Assembly (NCBI GenBank): GCA_902554885.1
Contig: CACDPV010000006.1
Location: 1 to 64,000, forward strand
DNA: 64,000 nucleotides
Direction of reading: 5' to 3'
Source: Paracoccaceae bacterium
Lineage (GTDB): Bacteria; Pseudomonadota; Alphaproteobacteria; Rhodobacterales; Rhodobacteraceae
Below, one piece after another: positions 19,873-28,841 of this stretch. Every line of letters begins with the position of its first letter. The stretch's first letter is position 1. The notes under the pieces are model-generated. The model saw only the letters and a list, made by a program, of their open reading frames with translations, ran no database searches and was not told the origin of the DNA. Made by a program: the position numbers and the translations under genes.

Positions 19873-20822
19873 TAGTAATGTACCCTCCTGTTAACGAAAT
19901 AGACTTGGATTAATGTCAGGATTAAAACAAAAGCTAAAAATACGATTGTGATTGCAGACCCTATCCCTAAAAGATTTTGCCTTACGCCTTTTTCAAACAT
20001 GGCGTAAACCATGACATAGGTTGATTTAGAAGGCCCGCCTTCAGTCAGTGCTTCAACGGTGTCAAAAACTTGAAATGACCTGATCGAGGATATGGTTATT
20101 ACAAAAACATGTGTTGGTCCAAGCATCGGCCAAGTTACTAGTTTGAACCGCTCCCAGGCGCTATCGGCACCATCCATATGGGCTGCTTGATAAAGTTCGC
20201 GTGGCACTGATGTAAGGCCAGCAAGATACAGAACCATGTTGAAACCAAATCCTTGCCAAATTCCGATAAATGCAATTGTTCCCAAGGCATACCTTTTGTC
20301 GCCTAACCATATCGGAAACCTATCGGCACATGCTGCTCCATACCAGCTTTGCAACGGATCGGCACCATACCACGACCCAGTAAAGAAACCATAAATGAGC
20401 CTTTTGTCGCAGCCTGATCGAAGGATGTCATTAACTACGCCCATGATTGGATTTAGCGCAAATTCCCACACAATCGCCATCGCAAGTAGGGTCGCCATGA
20501 CAGGCAGAAAGAAAATTGCTTTATACAATTCGTTGCCAATCCTGAGGCTTGAGATAAGTAGCGCCGATCCCAATCCTAGTGCAACTGATATTGGCACAAC
20601 AATAAGCACATATGTAAGAGACGCACTAAACATCTTCGCATAGCTTCGCCGAGAAAATAATTTCTCGTAGTTGTCCGTTCCGACCCAATTAAACGAACTA
20701 TTTCCCAGACTATAATCTGTCATTGATAGTGTTGCTGCAACTATCACAGGCAAGATCAATAAAATAAACATAAGCAACAGTGCCGGTGCAATAAACCAGT
20801 AATGCACTTTTGAATTTTGCAT
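19872..20822 (-). CDS. ABC transporter permease (UgpA/MalF type)
   Basis: A 316-residue permease with six predicted helices and the EAA-loop sequence QAAHMDGADSAWERFKLVTWPML. A periplasmic loop of about 50 residues with several cysteines and tryptophans (SGCDKRLIYGFF..., YGAACADRFP) lies after helix 3 and is longer than in E. coli UgpA. It overlaps the ATPase gene by one base and the second permease gene by one base, showing tight coupling in one transporter operon. Confidence 0.9.
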   Translation of the reverse strand: MQNSKVHYWFIAPALLLMFILLILPVIVAATLSMTDYSLGNSSFNWVGTDNYEKLFSRRSYAKMFSASLTYVLIVVPISVALGLGSALLISSLRIGNELYKAIFFLPVMATLLAMAIVWEFALNPIMGVVNDILRSGCDKRLIYGFFTGSWYGADPLQSWYGAACADRFPIWLGDKRYALGTIAFIGIWQGFGFNMVLYLAGLTSVPRELYQAAHMDGADSAWERFKLVTWPMLGPTHVFVITISSIRSFQVFDTVEALTEGGPSKSTYVMVYAMFEKGVRQNLLGIGSAITIVFLAFVLILTLIQVYFVNRRVHY

Positions 20823-21964
20823 TAACTGTTACCCCTTCCTCTTGCATCAATTCTCTTGCCGTTCGCGTCAAATACAAGATACTTATTTGGACTTGCCCCA
20901 AAAGAAATTTTGTCACCAATTTTTGCAGAGTTAGCATCTTGTGGATCGGTGCGAATGACTACTTTTTGGGTTTCTAATCCAATATCTAGATGGAGAAAAA
21001 CATCAGATCCTAGGTTCTCCTTATAAGTTAATAGTCCAGAAAAAGAACTTTTAGCACCAGATTGTAAAACTAAATGTTCGGGTCGGATACCTATCGATAA
21101 CGACTGTTTTGTCTTGTCTTTGAGCGCTACTTTTATTTTTTGACCGAGACAATTGATCGACCCTTTTTCATCACAAATTGCTGGTAAAATATTCATTTTC
21201 GGACTTCCTATAAACTCCGCCACTCTAATATCTGTCGGGTCTTCGTAAACCTCGTCAGGTGGTCCAAGCTGTAGCAAATCTCCATCCATCATCACCGCTA
21301 TTCTGTCTGACATTGTCAGAGCTTCAGCTTGATCGTGAGTGACATAAATAAATGTTGCTTTAAGTTCTCTGTGTAATTCGGAAAGTTCGGCGCGCATATG
21401 GACCCTCAAACTTGCATCAAGATTTGACAGTGGCTCATCCATAAGAAAAGCCGCTGGGTTTCTTACCATAGCCCTGCCAAGTGCAACCCGTTGTCTTTGA
21501 CCCCCCGAAAGTTGCCCTGGCTTTCTATCTAGAAGTGGTTCAATCTTTAAGATTTCAGCCACTTTTTGCACCTCAGAGGAAATGATCGACATTTTCTTGC
21601 CACGTTCAGGCATTAAATGTCCAAACAAAGGGACCCTCTCGAGTGCTGTTAAATCTCGCAGTTTTAGTGGCGTGATTAGGTTTTGATGGACGGTTAGGTG
21701 AGGATAAAGAGCATAGGATTGAAACACCATTGCTAAGTCACGTTTGCTAGGTCTAGTTTCGTTTACAATTGAGCCGTCGATAAATACGTCGCCGGTTGAC
21801 TGTGTTTCTAAACCCGCAATTATTCGTAATGTAGTTGATTTCCCGCATCCAGATGGTCCCACAAGGGTTAGGAATTCCCCGTCAGCAATGTCTAAGTTTA
21901 TATCATTCAGAACACTTTGTGACCCATATGCTTTAGTTACACCCTGAAGTGTTATTCCAGCCAA
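20822..21964 (-). CDS. ABC transporter ATP-binding protein (UgpC/MalK type)
   Basis: A 380-residue ATPase with Walker A GPSGCGKST, signature LSGGQRQRVALGRAM, Walker B FLMDEPLSNLDAS and a C-terminal TOBE/regulatory region (SIGIRPEHL). An insert of about 25 residues (from LTALERVPLFGH) between Q-loop and signature is longer than in MalK. The start is a TTG at 21964 preceded by a run of G with GGAG five bases away, an unusual but strong site. It is the first gene of the - strand operon running to 12996 and is divergent from a LysR gene. Confidence 0.92.
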   Translation of the reverse strand: MAGITLQGVTKAYGSQSVLNDINLDIADGEFLTLVGPSGCGKSTTLRIIAGLETQSTGDVFIDGSIVNETRPSKRDLAMVFQSYALYPHLTVHQNLITPLKLRDLTALERVPLFGHLMPERGKKMSIISSEVQKVAEILKIEPLLDRKPGQLSGGQRQRVALGRAMVRNPAAFLMDEPLSNLDASLRVHMRAELSELHRELKATFIYVTHDQAEALTMSDRIAVMMDGDLLQLGPPDEVYEDPTDIRVAEFIGSPKMNILPAICDEKGSINCLGQKIKVALKDKTKQSLSIGIRPEHLVLQSGAKSSFSGLLTYKENLGSDVFLHLDIGLETQKVVIRTDPQDANSAKIGDKISFGASPNKYLVFDANGKRIDARGRGNS

Positions 21965-21984
21965 ATTGTCTCCCCCCCATATTT

Positions 21985-22005
21985 CACTGGTGTAAAGTGC
22001 CAGTG
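21985..22005. promoter_or_regulatory. Inverted repeat upstream of the Ugp-type operon
   Basis: CACTGG, nine bases, CCAGTG lies about 20 bases upstream of the TTG start of the transporter ATPase gene, in the gap shared with the divergent LysR gene. It may be an operator, or form a hairpin in the 5' leader. Support is only the repeat itself. Confidence 0.3.
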
Positions 22006-22093
22006 GAGAACCAAGCCCATTTCCCGCAAGTGATCACGCCTGATTCTTAAGATAGGTTGCAATTGTAACAATTATTTGTAAAGTCAGATAAAT

Positions 22094-23047
22094 TTGAAGT
22101 TAATATCTGGAAAATCTATATTGATCCCATATCGTCATTTAATTTACACCCTTGCAGTGGCCGAACATGGGAGCGTTCAAGCTGCATCTAATCGCATTGC
22201 AATATCCCAACCTGCGCTCAGCGCTGCAATTCAAAAAGTTGAACAGAACTATGGTTTGAAAATATTTCTTCGATCCCGGCCAAATAAATTAATTCTCACT
22301 CCTGATGGAAAGCGATTTATAGCGAGAGCAAAAGTTCTTGTGGAGGGAGCAGAAGAATTTGAAGATAATATAAGAAACTTAAGTAATACATTGAATGGGA
22401 CGATCCAACTTGGCTGTTTTACTCCCACCGCTGCTTTTATTATTCCATTAATTTTGAGTGCATTAAAAGATCGAGATTTGGACATTACTGTGGAAGTGCA
22501 TGAAGCGGATCTAGGTGAGTTGAATACTATGTTGTCACAGGGCAGTATTGATTTGGCACTTGCCTATAATATGTCGCCCAGTCCTTCGATTGAATTTGAG
22601 ACACTGATAGAGGCGCAGCCCTATGTTTTACTATCTAAAAATGATGTTCTTGCTTCAAAACAGGCTGTCTCTCTAACGCAGTTAGTGGGTAGGGATATGG
22701 TCTCACTCAGCCTGCCAATTACTCAGCAATTCTTTTTATCTTTCTTTTCGAAGTATAATCTTCGGCCAAAAGTGCGGTATGAAACTAAATCTTACGAACT
22801 TGCTCGAAGTTTAGTTGCAGCTGGGGAGGGGTACGGAATATTTATAATGAGGCCGCTCTTTGAGCGTGCTTACAATGGTAATGAGCTGGTTTATCTGCCC
22901 TTAGTGGAAGATGTACCATCCGCTCAGTATGGCATTGCAATGACAAATAGGGCCATACCCACGAAGTTGATAGATACTTTCACCACTGTTTGCCGAGAGA
23001 CATTAGGAGAAAATCGTGCAGCCGATCAATTTTTTATTAAACCTTGA
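22094..23047 (+). CDS. LysR-family transcriptional regulator
   Basis: A LysR-type regulator of about 317 residues with an N-terminal winged HTH (HLIYTLAVAEHGSVQAASNRIAISQPALSAAIQKVE) and a substrate-binding-like effector domain (IQLGCFTPTAAFIIP, ALAYNM, GYGIFIMRP). No ATG is available at the start; TTG at 22094 or TTG at 22121 are the candidates, the second giving the more usual short lead into the HTH. It is divergent from the Ugp-type/PLP enzyme operon, so it likely controls that operon in response to its substrate. Confidence 0.88.
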   Translation: MKLISGKSILIPYRHLIYTLAVAEHGSVQAASNRIAISQPALSAAIQKVEQNYGLKIFLRSRPNKLILTPDGKRFIARAKVLVEGAEEFEDNIRNLSNTLNGTIQLGCFTPTAAFIIPLILSALKDRDLDITVEVHEADLGELNTMLSQGSIDLALAYNMSPSPSIEFETLIEAQPYVLLSKNDVLASKQAVSLTQLVGRDMVSLSLPITQQFFLSFFSKYNLRPKVRYETKSYELARSLVAAGEGYGIFIMRPLFERAYNGNELVYLPLVEDVPSAQYGIAMTNRAIPTKLIDTFTTVCRETLGENRAADQFFIKP

Positions 23048-23054
23048 GATTGAT

Positions 23055-24374
23055 TTAGGAGTGCCAAGATAATTTTTTCTTAAATTTTGGCTGCCGGTAA
23101 ACTTCCTTTAATATCAGTTCAACTAATTCAAACTGTGTCTCACCATTTACATCTTCAAAATATAAGTGGCTTGGCCAAGGTTCATTTACAAAGTTATTTT
23201 TTGGAAGTTCTATTCCTTCACAAACCTCGCGAATTGCAGCCACATATGATGCAGCAGCAGAACTGAGCAGTGTTTTCGCCAATTCAAGGTCCTCAATGCT
23301 GTTTCTATCAACTTCAGCTGATCCTATGCCTGTTGTAAGAGGAATATTTCTCATTAGGGATTGGTTTTTATAGAAACTTACGTCGACCTTATCAGCCTCA
23401 AGACGCATCATAAACTTTCGGCAAACACTGAATTTAATCTCAGTCAATTCTTCTAGGCCTACTTTTGAAATATTACTAGAGCCGCTGGATTTACGCCGTG
23501 ATCCTCTGGTTTTTTTGGGGACATTAGCAACGTGATCGCCTCGGTAATTACAATCAAATACTTTATCATCCCATAAGTCTCCGTTATCCATGCGCTGTAT
23601 CGATCTAATTGACATGGTCTTGCAATTTTGAGGGCCAATAAAAAATGGAGAACCAGAGGCATCAGACAATTCTACCCAACCATTGGGAAATACACTCAAA
23701 TGGTGCTCTATCCAGGGTATAAGAACTCGATCAGCTAAATGGTCTAACAATTTGTTTACATGTTCTGGGTCGTTTACAACGTCGGCGAGTAGCGGTTCTT
23801 GACCATAGATATCTGCTGCCAAACTATAAGGTGCAGAGATTTGTAACAAGGGATCCATACCGGTCAATTCTTCCGTAACTCTCAAAATATCATCCACAAT
23901 TTTTGGAATTCCACTATCAAAATCAGGGGTATTTAATAAAAAGCAATTTTCTTTATTTATGAGAGGTTCATCTGGATCAGACCCAGGTGGAAACTTGTCT
24001 GGATACATCATTTTTTGGCCTACCGCCTCACACGTGAAAGCATAAAGAGCCCAGGTCATATAAAGCTTTGTAACCCCTAGTAACCTACCAACTGTAAGAT
24101 TTGCACGAACATACCTATATGGATCAGTGCAGTAGTATTCTTTTGATTGCACCCCATAAAGGTCATGTAGAACTGATAGGGCAAGCATATGAACGGATGC
24201 CGTAGAATGTATTTCATCATTTGGTGCCAGAAGTGAAAAATTTTCGTCAAACTCGCCTTGAAGCGCAGCATCAAAAATTTCCTTCATGGTCTCTCGACCT
24301 TTTGGATCGCCTGACTGCCAACTTGATAATAATTTTAATCCGTTAGGATAAGCGTAGTTTTCTATCATTACCAT
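23055..24374 (-). CDS. Uroporphyrinogen decarboxylase-family protein (URO-D/methyltransferase fold)
   Basis: A 439-residue protein that I recognise only at superfamily level. It has URO-D-like features: LLQISAPYSLAADIYGQEPLLADVVNDPEHVNKLLDHL, a later DASGSPFFIGPQN and a C-terminal helical part. Members that are not HemE often move methyl groups to or from corrinoids or act on unknown substrates. Residues about 286-304 form a Lys/Arg/Ser-rich insert, likely disordered. It is longer than HemE (about 350). The neighbours (LysR convergent at 23047, PiT transporter upstream) do not reveal the substrate. Confidence 0.6.
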   Translation of the reverse strand: MVMIENYAYPNGLKLLSSWQSGDPKGRETMKEIFDAALQGEFDENFSLLAPNDEIHSTASVHMLALSVLHDLYGVQSKEYYCTDPYRYVRANLTVGRLLGVTKLYMTWALYAFTCEAVGQKMMYPDKFPPGSDPDEPLINKENCFLLNTPDFDSGIPKIVDDILRVTEELTGMDPLLQISAPYSLAADIYGQEPLLADVVNDPEHVNKLLDHLADRVLIPWIEHHLSVFPNGWVELSDASGSPFFIGPQNCKTMSIRSIQRMDNGDLWDDKVFDCNYRGDHVANVPKKTRGSRRKSSGSSNISKVGLEELTEIKFSVCRKFMMRLEADKVDVSFYKNQSLMRNIPLTTGIGSAEVDRNSIEDLELAKTLLSSAAASYVAAIREVCEGIELPKNNFVNEPWPSHLYFEDVNGETQFELVELILKEVYRQPKFKKKLSWHS

Positions 24375-24534
24375 AAATGCAACCTACAGTTTTCATTTAC
24401 TAAAGTTATGCTTTGGATGAAAATAGTGCCAAAACTAGTATCTAATTAAGATATATCTAGCGTTAATGGGTGTAGTATATAGACCCATTTTAGAAAATTT
24501 ATTAAGCCCAATTTATCTGTAACAAAAGTTTTTG

Positions 24535-25584
24535 TTAGATTACACTGAGACTGAAAACATTTTGTAAAAAAAACAAACCTATAAAACACACTATACCTGC
24601 AAAAATTGGTGTAACTATCCAGCCTGCTATTATTTTTCCTAAAACATTCCATTTAACAGCGGTAATACCCTGCAAGATAGATATGCCAAAGATTGCACCT
24701 ACGACCGCTTGTGAACTTGAAACTGGTACCAGTGGTATTGTTGGAAGTCCGTACCCTGAGAGCAAAGCCTCAAGCCCTTGCGAGGCGAAAAGGAATAAAA
24801 CAATAGAATGTGAAATTACAGCAACTAGAGCAGATGTCGATGAAAGTTGACCTAAATCGCTCCCTACAGTTAGCATAACCTTTTTGGAATACGTACATAC
24901 GCCCAATGCAATGGCTAAGCCTCCGAGTAAAAATAATTGTTGGGTTGATGAAAAACTGAATGATCCAATTTTTAATTCGGCTAAAGGCTGTACGGGAATG
25001 AAAACACCTATGACGTTTGCTATATTATTGGCGCCTAATGAATAGGCACCTAAAGCGCCAGCAAAAATGAGTGCAATTCTTTTATAAGCATCTAAGCGAA
25101 TTAAACTTAAGTTCATTTCTCTTCCAAAGTACTTTGATACCTTCAAAATCACTATTGCTATAACTGCAGCTAACAGCGGGCAAATGATCCAAGTGCTCAA
25201 AATTTTTGCTAATGTTGATGTGTCAGTTGCCTGGTTAGAAAAAAAATTCCAACCAATAATAGCGCCAACAATGGCTTGAGAGGTTGATACTGGAAGACCC
25301 GATTTGGTCATTACAAAAACCGAAAACCCAGCAGAGAGTGCAGTCATAAAAGCACCTGGTAGGGCTGTAATAGCTCCCAATTTGCCTAATGTCTGGGATG
25401 TGCCGGCGCCAGAAATAACAGCGCCAAGTATTACAAAAATTGAACAGATTATTGCAGCGTTACGCCAGCTGACCATTCGTGTTCCAACTGCAGTCCCAAA
25501 AACATTGGCTGCATCGTTAGCTCCAAGTGCCCATCCTAAGAATAGGCCGCTGGACAAAAACAATAAAATAATTGGGTCAATCAC
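24535..25584 (-). CDS. Inorganic phosphate transporter, PiT family
   Basis: A 349-residue PiT-family permease with about ten hydrophobic segments and the two inverted family signatures: GANDAANVFGTAVG near the N terminus and GANNIANVIGVF in the second half, plus PVSTSQAIVGAIIG and PVSSSQAVVGAIFG. It imports phosphate (as metal-phosphate) with protons or sodium. It starts two bases after the DUF47 gene, the usual PiT partner. The location close to phosphonate genes fits a phosphorus-acquisition theme. Confidence 0.93.
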   Translation of the reverse strand: MIDPIILLFLSSGLFLGWALGANDAANVFGTAVGTRMVSWRNAAIICSIFVILGAVISGAGTSQTLGKLGAITALPGAFMTALSAGFSVFVMTKSGLPVSTSQAIVGAIIGWNFFSNQATDTSTLAKILSTWIICPLLAAVIAIVILKVSKYFGREMNLSLIRLDAYKRIALIFAGALGAYSLGANNIANVIGVFIPVQPLAELKIGSFSFSSTQQLFLLGGLAIALGVCTYSKKVMLTVGSDLGQLSSTSALVAVISHSIVLFLFASQGLEALLSGYGLPTIPLVPVSSSQAVVGAIFGISILQGITAVKWNVLGKIIAGWIVTPIFAGIVCFIGLFFLQNVFSLSVI

Positions 25585-25586
25585 AA

Positions 25587-26243
25587 TTACGTCAATCGTT
25601 TAATTGCGTAAATAGAGAGCCTATCCGCCACATCTTCAGCATGATCTGCAATTCCGTCTATGCCATTTACGAAATCTCTGAGATGTAATTTTTCTACTAA
25701 CTTAATCTTTGACTCGAAAATTTGCACTTTTAACTCACTACTGACTTTATCTGCTTCTTTCTCGTAAAGTGTGACTTTTGCATTGTGAGCTGGTACAGCA
25801 TGGGGATTTCTGAAAAAGGCGTGACAACTAAGCGCTAACTCGTCAACTGCTTTAATTACCATATTTGTTAAACGCTTAAACCCATTGGTAAACTGATCAT
25901 GAATTACAGGCTTTTCGATGTAAAAAGCCCAAAGTGAACTTTGGAATAATGTTAGAACATCATCAGCAGTTTCAATCAATCCAAGTACATCTCCTCGAGA
26001 GTCTGGAATAAGAATATTTTTATATAGTTTTTGCTCTATATCACGACGCAAACTATCCGCTTGTGTTTCTAATTCTCCAACTGTGTCCAAACGCTCTTTA
26101 AATTCTTCCGAAGCCCCTTCACGCAGGTAACCCCGTACCGCCAGTCGGTAAATTACAGAAGCTTCCGCCAGTTTTTCAAAAAACTGATCTATTTTACTTT
26201 CTAACTCACTAGTTCGTTTAAATAGGCTAAAATTTTCAAACAT
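25587..26243 (-). CDS. DUF47/PhoU-like PiT accessory protein
   Basis: A 218-residue all-helical protein of the DUF47 (PhoU_div, TIGR00153-like) family, encoded just upstream of and coupled to the PiT transporter. Seen segments are FFEKLAEASVIYR, DVLGLIETADDVLTLFQ and FVNGIDGIADHAEDVADRLSI, the acidic E/D-x-x-D motifs being typical of PhoU-like metal binding. It is thought to modulate the transporter from the cytoplasm. The 143-base upstream gap is shared with a divergent MocR gene. Confidence 0.88.
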   Translation of the reverse strand: MFENFSLFKRTSELESKIDQFFEKLAEASVIYRLAVRGYLREGASEEFKERLDTVGELETQADSLRRDIEQKLYKNILIPDSRGDVLGLIETADDVLTLFQSSLWAFYIEKPVIHDQFTNGFKRLTNMVIKAVDELALSCHAFFRNPHAVPAHNAKVTLYEKEADKVSSELKVQIFESKIKLVEKLHLRDFVNGIDGIADHAEDVADRLSIYAIKRLT

Positions 26244-26342
26244 AACACAAATCCGATTTGCCTCAAAAACTTCAGAAACTTCTCAAATCCTCAGAAATGG
26301 GTTTCCATACGAGAGGGCATACAATAAAGTGGGATTAATATG

Positions 26343-26375
26343 TATACCCAATTTTCACCTAATTTATACCCAATT
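26343..26375. promoter_or_regulatory. Direct repeats, candidate MocR operator
   Basis: TATACCCAATT occurs twice, at 26343-26353 and 26365-26375, 22 bases apart (two helical turns), just upstream of the MocR start at 26387. MocR/PdxR/GabR proteins are known to bind direct repeats near their own promoters. The divergent DUF47-PiT operon starts 100 bases away and could share the site. Confidence 0.5.
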
Positions 26376-26386
26376 AGAGATCATTT

Positions 26387-27868
26387 ATGCCTAAGTCAGC
26401 AAGTGGAGCACTTTTATCAACTGTAGAAATCGATAGAAATTTAAAGGTTCCCTTATATAAACAGTTAGAAAACTTCCTTAGAAGCTCAATACTTGATGGT
26501 ATGTTAAAGCCCAAACAAAAGTTACCATCCTCACGAGAGTTAGCAGAGGATTTGGGTATTTCTCGAATAACAGTAAAATCAGTTTATGAACAATTATTGG
26601 CAGAAGGGTATTTAAAATCTAAAACTGGATCTGGAACCTATGTAAGTGAAGATCTCGAACTTTTTAACTATAAAAAATTAAAGGCGGTTATGATCAAACC
26701 CGCCGATGTAGAAGGAAAGCTGCCTGATCGGGTTGATCCTATTAACTTATCTCGAGCTACTATTAGATATGGTGAAACTGCGCCGTTCAGACCTGGATTG
26801 CCTGCGCTTGATAAGTTCCCAATAAAAAGTTGGAATAAATATATATTTAATGCGATGTCTCAAAGTGACCGATATAATTTAGGCTATGGGAGCTTAAATG
26901 GGTCAAAGGATCTAAGAAAATCTATAGCTCAGCATCTCGCTGATGCTAGAGGTCTCAGAGTAGATGCTGAACAAATAGTAATAACCTCCGGTGCTCAGCA
27001 AGCTTTTGTTCTAATTTCATTTGCACTCTTAAAAGCTGGAGATACTGTTTGGTATGAAAATCCAGGTCATATTGCTGGGCGAGATGTGATGAAAGCAATG
27101 GGTGCAAACGTTATGCCCGTACCAATTGACTCTGAGGGTCTTAATTTAGATTACGCCAAAAATAATTTTGAACTTCCAAAATTAATTTTTGCAACACCCT
27201 CCCATCAACATCCATTAGGTATAACGATGAGTTTGGCACGCAGGCTAGCCTTGTTGAAATTTGCAAGTAGCAAAAATTCTTGGATAATTGAAGATGACTA
27301 CGATAGTGAATTTAGATATCGAGGACGACCATTGCCTGCCTTAAGCGCATTGGATGAAGAGCGTCGGGTATTTTACGTTGGAACCTTCTCAAAAGCTTTA
27401 TGTTCGGCCGTTAGGTTGGGCTATGTTGTAGTTCCTGAATGGTTGATTGAAACATTTGCAAAAGCGATGAATTTATTGGGTCAAAATGCTTCACCTATTA
27501 CAGAGGCAGCGCTTGCCCAATATATAAATGATGGGCGCTTTGCGGAGCATATCAGAAAGATGCGACGCCTTTACAGAGACAGACGGGATACTCTTATTGA
27601 GTGTTTAAACCAAGATTGTTCTGATATCTTAAGTTTTAAGAGTAGTGATGCCGGAATGCACATAATCGCTGACTTGAAAAGTGGTTTAGATGATGAATTT
27701 GCATACAAGGCTTTATTGGATGATGGAATAGAAAGTTTGCCACTATCCGTATACTGCCTAGCGCCTATCAAAAGGTCAGCACTGGTTCTTGGTTTCTCTG
27801 GGGTGGCGCGAAAGCGGATGCCAAGCTTAGTCAGAAAAATGTCTGAGACTTTACGAAGCATTCATTGA
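26387..27868 (+). CDS. MocR-family (GntR-PLP) transcriptional regulator
   Basis: A 493-residue regulator with an N-terminal GntR winged HTH (LPSSRELAEDLGISRITVKSVYEQLLAEGYL, about residues 45-80) joined by a linker to a class I aminotransferase-like domain. The PLP domain shows SGAQQAFVLIS, IIEDDYDSEFRYRGRPLPAL and the likely PLP lysine in GTFSKALCSAVRLG. Such proteins sense PLP with an amino compound. It is flanked by the PiT operon (divergent) and a LysR gene whose 3' end it overlaps by 18 bases. The regulated pathway is not clear; phosphonate or amine use nearby is possible. Confidence 0.9.
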   Translation: MPKSASGALLSTVEIDRNLKVPLYKQLENFLRSSILDGMLKPKQKLPSSRELAEDLGISRITVKSVYEQLLAEGYLKSKTGSGTYVSEDLELFNYKKLKAVMIKPADVEGKLPDRVDPINLSRATIRYGETAPFRPGLPALDKFPIKSWNKYIFNAMSQSDRYNLGYGSLNGSKDLRKSIAQHLADARGLRVDAEQIVITSGAQQAFVLISFALLKAGDTVWYENPGHIAGRDVMKAMGANVMPVPIDSEGLNLDYAKNNFELPKLIFATPSHQHPLGITMSLARRLALLKFASSKNSWIIEDDYDSEFRYRGRPLPALSALDEERRVFYVGTFSKALCSAVRLGYVVVPEWLIETFAKAMNLLGQNASPITEAALAQYINDGRFAEHIRKMRRLYRDRRDTLIECLNQDCSDILSFKSSDAGMHIIADLKSGLDDEFAYKALLDDGIESLPLSVYCLAPIKRSALVLGFSGVARKRMPSLVRKMSETLRSIH

Positions 27869-28729
27869 AATATGACTATTTATCAGTGATAAAAAATTCT
27901 TTATTACACGAACGTTGCCACGCTGCTTAAGAAAAGCAACAGTCTCGTTCATTATTAAATTGCTACCGTATAGGTTAGCTTTAACTACCCGACTATCATT
28001 GATGAACTCCGCCTCAGATATAAAGCCTATTCCAGCACCTGATGCCACCAGTTCTCGCATTGCCTCACGACCCTCTACTTCTATTATAGGTCGAAGCTGA
28101 ACACCTTGCTTTTTAGCCTCTTCCTCAATAATTCGTCGAGTAGTGGACCCTTTTTCTCTAAAAATAATTGGTAGCCGTTTAACATCTATCATTTTGAGTA
28201 TTGGCTTATGAGGTTTTAGATAATCGGGCTGGCCGAATGCTATAATGTTACTACTTCCGATAAACTTCATGCCAATATCAAATTTATTGCTTAAGTTTGG
28301 CATTATTCCAATTTCTGCGTTAAACGATCTAAGAGCCTTCTCAACCTCTTCAGAATTCCCAGACCTTAGGATAACCTTTACGTTTGGATATTTTTTTCGA
28401 AAAGCTGCTAAGATGTTGAGGACATGTGATGCAGAGTCAGCAATTATCCTAATACTACCTTTTAGATCTTGTCCGGTTTCTGAAATATAATCTTCAATTT
28501 GTTGCTCTACTTCGAATAGCTGTTTTGTTAAAATAACAAGTTTTTCCCCGGTATCGGTGAGTGAAATTTTTTTATTATGCCGACGCAGTAAAAGAGTATC
28601 ATAGTTCTGCTCTAATTTTTTTACTTGCTCAGATACAGCTGGTTGACTGATTTTTAATTTTTCAGCTGCAATTGAAAAACTGCTGTAAATCGCGACGAAA
28701 TGAAATGCTCGTAATTGGCTATATCTCAA
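27851..28729 (-). CDS. LysR-family regulator, probable phn operon activator
   Basis: A 292-residue LysR regulator: HTH at residues 1-60 (RAFHFVAIYSSFSIAAEKLKISQPAVSEQVKKLE), then an effector domain with GIMPNL, FREKGSTTRRIIEEEA and VASGAGIGFISE. It is divergent from phnW, with a 112-base AT-rich gap, the usual place for a LysR activator of AEP catabolism. The effector may be AEP or a related phosphonate. Control of phnW-phnA-phnY is inferred from position. Confidence 0.88.
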   Translation of the reverse strand: MRYSQLRAFHFVAIYSSFSIAAEKLKISQPAVSEQVKKLEQNYDTLLLRRHNKKISLTDTGEKLVILTKQLFEVEQQIEDYISETGQDLKGSIRIIADSASHVLNILAAFRKKYPNVKVILRSGNSEEVEKALRSFNAEIGIMPNLSNKFDIGMKFIGSSNIIAFGQPDYLKPHKPILKMIDVKRLPIIFREKGSTTRRIIEEEAKKQGVQLRPIIEVEGREAMRELVASGAGIGFISEAEFINDSRVVKANLYGSNLIMNETVAFLKQRGNVRVIKNFLSLINSHISMNAS

Positions 28730-28841
28730 GTTTTATCCATACTTCTGTCATAAGTTTTACCTATATAAATATAATTATTATCAATTTTACATATATATGC
28801 CTTAAAAGTAATAGTCAGTATAGAAAAAAATGGAGATTTTT

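Noticed and set aside
24466-24490. AATGGGT / ACCCATT hairpin in the gap between the URO-D-like and PiT genes
   Set aside because: Only a 7-bp stem, and the T run follows on the + strand whereas both flanking genes are on -; not called a terminator.
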